64,000 bases of DNA. Source: Glandiceps talaboti. Its lineage: Eukaryota; Hemichordata; Enteropneusta; Spengelidae. A program made the position numbers and the translations under genes. Of this stretch, positions 57,690-64,000 are shown piece by piece. The DNA lies in contig NC_135549.1 in the NCBI RefSeq assembly GCF_964340395.1, positions 33,189,832 through 33,253,831 of the forward strand, written 5' to 3'. Below the pieces are notes generated by a model that was given only the letters and a program-made list of their open reading frames with translations, was not told where the DNA came from and ran no database searches. Each line of letters opens with the position of its first letter. The stretch's first letter is position 1.

Positions 57690-58140
57690 AAGTGTGCTTC
57701 CTTAAAAAGATATAAGTCTTGACACTTCATTTAAAAGACATTACTTTTCGACATTGTTTGATTTCATATTAATTTATTCCATAGCTCTGACGCGACAGTC
57801 ACAAATGTTCGTTTTCCATAGGTAAGCTTAACTGGGTTTACTTTGGGAAGTAGTTTGTCCTTGGGTCGAAGTTCACGTTCAGGTTCATACCAGGTAAGTA
57901 GATTAGACAGATGTGGTGGAGCTAATCCTTGAAGTGCCTTGCACAGAAGAAGCTTGCGTTGGCGTTGTTGGATTGGAAGCCAGTGAAGTTTGAAGAGAAT
58001 GGGAGTTACATGATTTGCCTTCTTTGTATTGGTAATTAATCAGGTAGATGTATTTTGGACACACTGGAGTTTCCTTTTACATTTCTCATCATAGTAGTTG
58101 ACAAGTGAAATCAAACAGGAGGAAGGTTCAGTGGTCAATG
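57690..58140 (-). pseudogene. CR1/L2-like LINE, C-terminal fragment
   Basis: On the minus strand: HWLPIQQRQR, CKALQGLAPPHLSNLLTWYE, then VKLTYGKRTF and VASELWN, then a damaged SVKTYIFLRKHTFNDLL. This is the same conserved C-terminal layout as the elements at 12.3-12.8 kb and 63.3-63.8 kb. Frames are broken and the RT core is missing. Confidence 0.8.
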
Positions 58141-58955
58141 GTGATCTGAAAAATCTTGAATGTTAATAATCTTTACGGTCGGGATATGAGTTTTGTGGAC
58201 CGAAGTTGTTAGGCAGAAGGGCCTGACTTTAGGAGAACCCATAGTAAGCTGTATGACTGAGGTCTGCAAAACCTACGGTTTTATCATATAGAATTGTTGA
58301 AGTGATAAAATAAGTTTGCAAATCAATGATTTTGACATTTTTAGAGACAGTGAGGGATATAATTATACTGAAAATAAATCGCTGTTCATTATTAATCTTG
58401 ATGCATTTCGAGGCCTGACATCACATGTATGGCCTGGTGGATTGATTTCAGGATGTTCACATCGCGACCTCTTTGCATTACACTAATGTACATACGCATC
58501 ATTCGAGTTGCAGGAAACACACAAACACAGCTGCCAATCCATGAAAAATGGAAAACATGCAACACAAAATTACTGTTATTGTTTACAGGGTTTGGCATTT
58601 AATAAAATTCATGATAATTTAACAGCTGTTTTGGAAAAATGACCACAAGACATATTTTACAGCCGTTCATAATCGTATGGAGCGGAATGTGAACGTCGTC
58701 TATCTGTGGCTTCACCATTTGTACAATATTTGATGAGAGTTCCCCACAATCACCAAATAGAAAACTGTTTAAGATTTTACTAATTAGGAAGAATTCCTGG
58801 AGCCGCTGTTGAATATCATTGGCTTCCACCATGATTGAGGATAGTGTACATGTTACCCAGGATGTCAACCATTTTTGCAACATGCATAGCAATGGCAAAG
58901 AAAGTAGTCCAAAATTCCCGAAGAGTGCCAGTCCGTGATACAGAAAATTATTGCC
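58141..58955. other. Unassigned, with two minus open frames
   Basis: 58599-58898 (99 codons) and 58392-58598 (68 codons) lie end to end on the minus strand without recognised domains. They could be the remains of the middle of the surrounding LINE or unrelated. Confidence 0.4.
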
Positions 58956-59645
58956 TTAGTAAAGCTCCTGCTTTCTCCATAGCAATACTACTAGGTATGT
59001 GATTATACAGGTATACTGTAGGTATATGATAAAGTCATCTGTTATTTTTCTAGATGAATTCTTCTTGTAGGCCGTGGTTTGGTGACTAATATTTTGAAAG
59101 ATGCTGAATATGATAACAGGGTCAGATATCTTAATATCCTCAACAGTGGTATCTGATGCTCATGTACTAACTAAGTGTAACATGTGTCCTCGTTGGTGTC
59201 ATTAGTTGGTTGCTTGATGTGTTGGGTCAAATTTATGGAATCTAACAGGTCTTTAAACTGGTATGTATCCCTGTCATTTTCATCATCAAGGTGAATGTTG
59301 AAATCGCCGGTTATCAAAAGTTTACCAGGTGATAAACATGATTGAGTGGAGAGAAAGTCTGTGAATTTTTCAAGGAATGATGTTGTTGATTTATTCTTAG
59401 CTGATGGTAGAGGACGATATACATTTGATAAGTCTACATTGACCAGAAGGAGATCTCAGAATAGATTCCATGTATTCAAATGACTTGAAACTCTGTTGTT
59501 GTGGAACTTTAGTGACTTTGAGATTGTCTTTGTATAGCACTGCAACACCACCACCTTTACGTTTCAGTCTTGGCGTGTAATAATTTATAGCCATTTGGAG
59601 TGATCTCACCCATAGCAAAATGGTCAGATTAACCAAGTTTCAGTC
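58956..59645 (-). pseudogene. LINE endonuclease domain fragment
   Basis: On the minus strand: KRKGGGVAVLYKDNLKVTKV, VYRPLPSAKNKSTT, then LLITGDFNIHLDDENDRDTY, the GDFNIH core of apurinic-type LINE endonucleases, and later TKPRPTRRIHLEK, the linker before the RT. Frameshifts and stops interrupt it. It may belong to the same element as 57690-58140, with the RT core lost between. Confidence 0.82.
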
Positions 59646-60350
59646 ATTTGTAGCTATCCCTAAAATTCCATCGCCAATAGAACTAATCACTATAGACCAG
59701 TGGCCCTCACCTCCCTTATAATGAAATGTTTTAAAAGAGTGGTTCTGTCTAACCTTCTCCCTCATGTTCATTCAAAACTCGACTCAAATCAGTATGCTTA
59801 TCAGCATAGGAAAGGTACAGACGATGTGATTGACTGTCTTCTCCAGAAAGTGCTAGAACAAATATATATAGCTGGAAATTATGCTAGGATTCTATTTATA
59901 GATTTTAGTTCAACTTTTAATACCATAATACATTTTTCTGAGTGGTGTACTACAAATTTCTTGGAGCTAAATGTGTCTAAAACTAAAGAGATGACCATTG
60001 ACTTTCATCGAAATGCAGTGCCTGATAGCCCCATTGTGATTAATGGTGAGCCTATTGAACAGGTGATGTCTTACAAATATCTTGTTTTGAACCTTGACAA
60101 TAAACTCTCATTTACACATCATACTACAGCCGTCAAAAAGAAATGCCAACAGCCTTTACAGGGCTTCGCCAGTTGCGCGCTTTCAACATAGATGCTAAAC
60201 TGCTTCTGCTTAACTCTATCTTGCATTATTGAACCTGAGTCTTAACTTATTGTAACATCTGTTATTTCCCTCTGCTCTATGTTGCCAATTGAAATAAACT
60301 TGTCAAAATTTCTTTCACTGCTGCTAAAATTGTGGGCCTAATCAGTGAAT
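59646..60350 (+). pseudogene. LINE reverse transcriptase fragment, opposite strand
   Basis: On the plus strand: IPKIPSPIEL then RPVALTSLIMKCFKRVV, LDSNQYAYQHRKGTDDVIDC, ARILFIDFSSTFNTI, then FLELNVSKTKEMTIDF and MSYKYLVLNLDNKLSFTH, later YCNICYFPL. An internal deletion between FSSTFNTI and FSEWCTTN removes the YADD catalytic block, and frameshifts occur at both ends. It is of a different family (Rex/CR1-like) from its minus-strand neighbours. Confidence 0.85.
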
Positions 60351-61470
60351 TGTAGTGCTTTGTTCATGATTGACCTACAAATGAGTAGGCAACTTTGTAA
60401 ACTGTTTACTTTCTACATGTAATTGGTTTGATATTGACTGTAGAGGCAATCTTGACAAGATTTCTGTGTCGAACTCCCTGATTGGTTGATGTTGGTGCCT
60501 TAGGAGGCAGATGGTAAGGTGTTATTCTGACTGGGATGACATGTTTCTGTCATTGTCCAGCAGCACATAGCCTTTAAGGTCTTGCATATATATTAAGAGA
60601 CTTAAGTGTTTTCCAGATGTTGGCATTCACTCTAGACAATACATTGTTTCTGATGCCTGTCAAGATGGCTCTGTTAAATGACAATGGAGGCAGATCAGGA
60701 TGGTGCACCAAGAGATTAAAAAAAAATGATCTGCAGATCAAAAAACTTGTTCAAAACTTCAAGAGCAATGGATGAAACTTCTTCCACAAACCACTTTACC
60801 AGTGACCATACATTCACAAAGAAGACATTTATGGTTGACCAAATTAGCTTTTAGCAGATAAAATGGCAATAAGTGAATTAGGAGCAAAGTTTAGTGCAGC
60901 AACCAGGTGCAACTCATTAGTAGGTGTTAGACCTAGATAAATAAAACAATACAATATAGTAATTAATGCAATTGCATGCAGTCCTGTATCAATGAAATGT
61001 CCCAGGAATTTGAAAACTACTGTACATAAATTTTATGTATTTTATAAATCTCCTTATAAGTCCTGACCTTGGATATCCCCTGTGAAAACATAATTTCATT
61101 TGTTTGCATCTGTTTTCATATGAATATTTCATTATTGCAAAAAATGATTGATTGAATTAAGTAACTGTAAAGAAAACCCAATGGGTCTTCAGAGATGTAC
61201 TTTATTGAGCATTTTTCAATGCATCGACCATTTACATTTTCAGCAAAAGAGAAGAATTTCATTTTGACTACATACATGAGTCAGATGTGAGTTTAACCTT
61301 ACAAATTGAGCAGAATATACTTATATGATGACATGTTCTTTTCTCCATCAAAACAGAAAGATTAAACCATACATATAGATCTTGGAGGGGATGATCTATG
61401 ATCAAACTACATACAAGTCCAGTGTAAGGCATCAACAACTGTTGTAGTCATCATGGCAATGAAGACATAC
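60351..61470. other. Unassigned
   Basis: May include the far 3' end of the preceding LINE. No domain, repeat or exon is supported. Confidence 0.45.
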
Positions 61471-61569
61471 CAGTTTGGTCAACACATTATCAAGGCGTCG
61501 TGTGCTTTCTTTAAATCCAGACTCACCATTGCCTTTGTCAATATCAAGCCAGTACTTCCAGGCCGTATC
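61471..61569 (-). CDS. Possible internal exon of an unknown gene
   Basis: A 99-nt open stretch on the minus strand between an acceptor (TACAAAG, 61571-61570) and a strong donor (CTG then GTATGT, 61470-61465), phase 0 at both ends. It encodes DTAWKYWLDIDKGNGESG then FKESTRRLDNVLTKL. The charged, tryptophan-bearing sequence looks protein-like, but I recognise no family. No partner exon was found. It could also be chance. Confidence 0.33.
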
Positions 61570-61695
61570 CTTTGTAGTACAATGTTCAGGTGTTAAAAAA
61601 GTAAGGAGAAAATTCATGATATTGTTATTCATGTATTAAATTTGAATTATAACTTCCTAAACAGCTTGACCAGTGACATTTATTGTTGTATAATA

Positions 61696-63268
61696 CATAT
61701 TGGGGTAGTCTTGATGTACATGTATGCCATGACAGGGCGCCCTCACAAGTTGATAAGATATAGACATATTGGAGTAGTCTTGATGTATGCCATGACAGGG
61801 CGCCCTCACAAGTTGATAAGATATAGACATATTGGGGTAATCTTGATGTATGCCATGACAGGGCGCCCTCACAAGTTGATAAGATATAGACATATTGGGG
61901 TAATCTTGATGTATGCCATGACAGGGCGCCCTCACAAGTTGATAAGATATAGACATATTGGGGTAGTCTTGATGTATGCCATGTCAGGGCGCCCTCACAA
62001 GTTGATAAGATATAGACATATTGGGGTAGTCTTGATGTATGTCATGTCAGGGCGCCCTCACAAGTTGATAAGATATAGACATATTGGGGTAATCTTGATG
62101 TATGCCATGACAGGGTGCCCTCACAAGTTGATAAGATATAGACATATTGGGGTAATCTTGATGTATGCCATGACAGGGCGCCCTCACAAGTTGATAAGAT
62201 ATAGACATATTGGGGTAGTCTTGATGTATGCCATGTCAGGGCGCCCTCACAAGTTGATAAGATATAGACATATTGGGGTAATCTTGATGTATGCCATGAC
62301 AGGGCGCCCTCACAAGTTGATAAGATATAGACATATTGGGGTAGTCTTGATGTATGCCATGTCAGGGCGCCCTCACAAGTTGATAAGATATAGACATATT
62401 GGGGTAGTCTTGATGTATGCCATGTCAGGGCGCCCTCACAAGTTGATAAGATATAGACATATTGGGGTAGTCTTGATGTATGCCATGACAGGGCGCCCTC
62501 ACAAGTTGATAAGATATAGACATATTGGGGTAGTCTTGATGTATGCCATGACAGGGCGCCCTCACAAGTTGATAAGATATAGACATATTGGGGTAGTCTT
62601 GATGTATGCCATGTCAGGGCGCCCTCACAAGTTGATAAGATATAGACATATTGGGGTAGTCTTGATGTATGCCATGTCAGGGCGCCCTCACAAGTTGATA
62701 AGATATAGACATATTGGGGTAGTCTTGATGTATGCCATGACAGGGCGCCCTCACAAGTTGATATGATATAGACATATTGAGGTAGTCTTGATGTATGCCA
62801 TGACAGGGCGCCCTCACAAGTTGATAAGATATAGACATATTGGGGTAGTCTTGATGTATGCCATGACAGGGCGCCCTCACAAGTTGATAAGATATAGACA
62901 TATTGGGGTAGTCTTGATGTATGCCATGACAGGGCGCCCTCACAAGTTGATAAGATATAGACATATTGGGGTCGTCTTGATGTATGCCATGACAGGGCGC
63001 CCTCACAAGTTGATATGATATAGACATATTGGGGTAGTCTTGATGTATGCCATGACAGGGCGCCCTCACAAGTTGATATGATATAGACATATTGGGGTAG
63101 TCTTGATGTATGCCATGACAGGGCGCCCTCACAAGTTGATAAGATATAGACATATTGGGGTAGTCTTGATGTATGCCATGACAGGGCGCCCTCACAAGTT
63201 GATAAGATATAGACATATTGGGGTAGTCTTGATGTATGCCATGACAGGGCGCCCTCACAAGTTGATAA
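61696..63268. repeat. 63-bp minisatellite, about 25 copies
   Basis: The unit contains ATATTGGGGTAGTCTTGATG, TATGCCATGACAGGGCGCCC and TCACAAGTTGATAAGATATA. Variants are GTAGTC or GTAATC, CATGACA or CATGTCA, and AAGATATAG or ATGATATAG. Because 63 is 21 codons, long frames are open on both strands (HIGVVLMYAMTGRPHKLIRY plus; MSISYQLVRAPCHGIHQDY minus); neither is a gene. Each unit has one GGCGCC. Confidence 0.97.
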
Positions 63269-63270
63269 GT

Positions 63271-63290
63271 AAGCATGACCTCACCCATAT
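63271..63290 (+). repeat. LINE target-site duplication, left
   Basis: AAGCATGACCTCACCCATAT, identical to 63773-63792. Confidence 0.93.
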
Positions 63291-63772
63291 AGAAACTACT
63301 GAATGTCTAATCTAATCTAATCTAATCTAATCTATTCTAATTTTCTTATATAGCGCATTCCATATAACTATCACAATGCGCTTTACAAAGCACAGAAAAA
63401 CGAGTACTAAAACAGACTCAAGCGAAAGTCTTATTGAAGAAATAGGTCTTAAGACCTGGTTTAGATGCCTGGAATGTAGCGACACTCTGCAGATATGGCA
63501 GAGCATTCCACAAGTGTGGGGCACAAATTGAGAATGCTCTGTCACCATAATAAGCAGTATGGCTGAGTGGTTGGTGTAAGTAAATTTCCTTCCATGAGTT
63601 ACTGTGTAAAGCATGGTTGGAGCTACGACGGGTAAGTAACTGACTAAGACAGCCAGGTGCAAAACCATGAAGTACTTTGAATGTTAAGCAGAAAATTTTA
63701 CATTCTGCATGCTGTTGTACTGGTAGCCAGTGTAACGCTTTGAGAAAAGGGGTAATGTGATTAATGTCTAGC
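63291..63772 (-). mobile_element. 5'-truncated CR1/L2-like LINE with intact frame
   Basis: On the minus strand the element begins at 63772 and reads INHITPFLKALHWLPVQQ, then FKVLHGFAPGCLSQLLTRRS, AYYGDRAFSICAPHLWNALP and ASKPGLKTYFFNKTFA, an uninterrupted RT C-terminus. It ends in a TTAGA-type pentamer tail ((TCTAA)n at 63306-63341 on the plus strand). Identical 20-bp target duplications flank it. The 21 codons upstream of 63772 in the open frame are host flank. The intact frame and perfect duplications mark a recent insertion. Confidence 0.92.
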
Positions 63773-63792
63773 AAGCATGACCTCACCCATAT
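63773..63792 (+). repeat. LINE target-site duplication, right
   Basis: Second identical copy of AAGCATGACCTCACCCATAT. Confidence 0.93.
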
Positions 63793-63795
63793 GGT

Positions 63796-63812
63796 TAGTC
63801 TAGCTGCTAGAC
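63796..63812 (+). repeat. Solo end of the 52.4-kb TIR element family
   Basis: TAGTCTAGCTGCTAGAC differs by one base from each TIR of the 509-bp element at 52455-52963. No second end is seen before the FHIT exon about 95 bp away, so it is a solo or truncated end. Confidence 0.6.
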
Positions 63813-63904
63813 CTCTGAGGAGGAGATTTTCCATGTGTTTTGCAGTGTTTAACTTTCTTAACTATACTGAATATTTCCAATCAAAGATGTTCTCGTTTCT
63901 CCAG

Positions 63905-64000
63905 TAAGAGTAGTACCAAGATTCAAGGATCTTACAGCTGAAGAAATAACTGATCTGTTTCAGTCCACTCAGGTCATAGCAAATGTCATAGAGAAACATT
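63905..64000 (+). CDS. FHIT: FHIT (fragile histidine triad hydrolase) exon, cut by window edge
   Basis: After a pyrimidine-rich acceptor (TTCTCGTTTCTCCAG, ending 63904) the frame xTA-AGA-GTA-GTA reads [L]RVVPRFKDLTAEEITDLF then QSTQVIANVIEKH to the last base. This matches vertebrate FHIT in the segment ending [20 protein letters not shown] and continuing FQTTQ...EKH, including the R-F-x-D-L and D-L-F-Q-T/S-T-Q blocks. FHIT is an Ap3A hydrolase of the HIT superfamily; the catalytic HxHxH motif lies downstream, outside the window. The exon enters in phase 1. Upstream exons were not found in the window, so the preceding intron is probably long, as in mammals. Confidence 0.9.

Noticed and set aside
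58956-60350. A single LINE with a 5' inversion from twin priming
   Set aside because: The geometry fits, but the plus-strand RT looks like a different family from the minus-strand endonuclease and HWLP-type C-terminus, so two insertions are more likely.
61642-63315. Long open frames on both strands of the 63-bp array as genes
   Set aside because: 21-codon unit with both strands open. No start context, domain or splice signals; a minisatellite by structure.

Overview
The window is animal genomic DNA, most likely from a marine invertebrate. The evidence is GT-AG introns, phase-1 immunoglobulin (Ig) and fibronectin III (FN3) exons, an FHIT exon, several non-LTR retrotransposon families, terminal-inverted-repeat (TIR) elements and a strong bias to TACATGTA-type words. 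I cannot name the phylum. There is no operon-like gene packing, CRISPR array, rRNA or recognisable tRNA. About 19 kb of the 64 kb is long minisatellite.

Layout. 1-10290: right part of a very large 27-bp minisatellite that runs off the left edge and shows higher-order duplications of 3078 and 1269 bp. 10.3-14.5 kb: decayed LINE fragments, an inverted copy of an FN3 exon, and microsatellites. 14.9-54.25 kb: one long minus-strand gene for a single-pass membrane receptor. Its readable parts are a signal peptide, an Ig domain, an FN3 domain, a Ser/Thr-rich linker, several further FN3 domains or halves, and a transmembrane exon. Junction phases agree at eight of the joins I could read; one FN3 first half looks broken and another is missing. 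The introns hold minisatellites (43, 41, 33, 31 and 57 bp), a TTAA-flanked piggyBac-like element, foldback elements, LINE remnants and dispersed repeats ending in ACGGACGG and a hairpin. 55-61.5 kb: repeats, LINE fragments of two families in opposite orientation, and one possible minus-strand exon. 61.7-63.27 kb: 63-bp minisatellite. 63.29-63.77 kb: a 5'-truncated LINE with a perfect 20-bp target duplication. 63905-64000: an exon of FHIT, plus strand, cut by the window edge.

Most notable: intron 6 of the receptor is almost filled by about 50 tandem copies of its own exon-intron boundary. Each full 33-bp unit carries a pyrimidine run, TTTAG and then GTAAGT, the layout of a recursive (zero-length-exon) splice site. 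Minisatellites also start within about 30 bp of the 5' splice site in two other introns of this gene. This is a structural observation; no splicing effect can be shown from sequence alone. Most long open frames in the window are artefacts of repeats whose unit length is a multiple of three.
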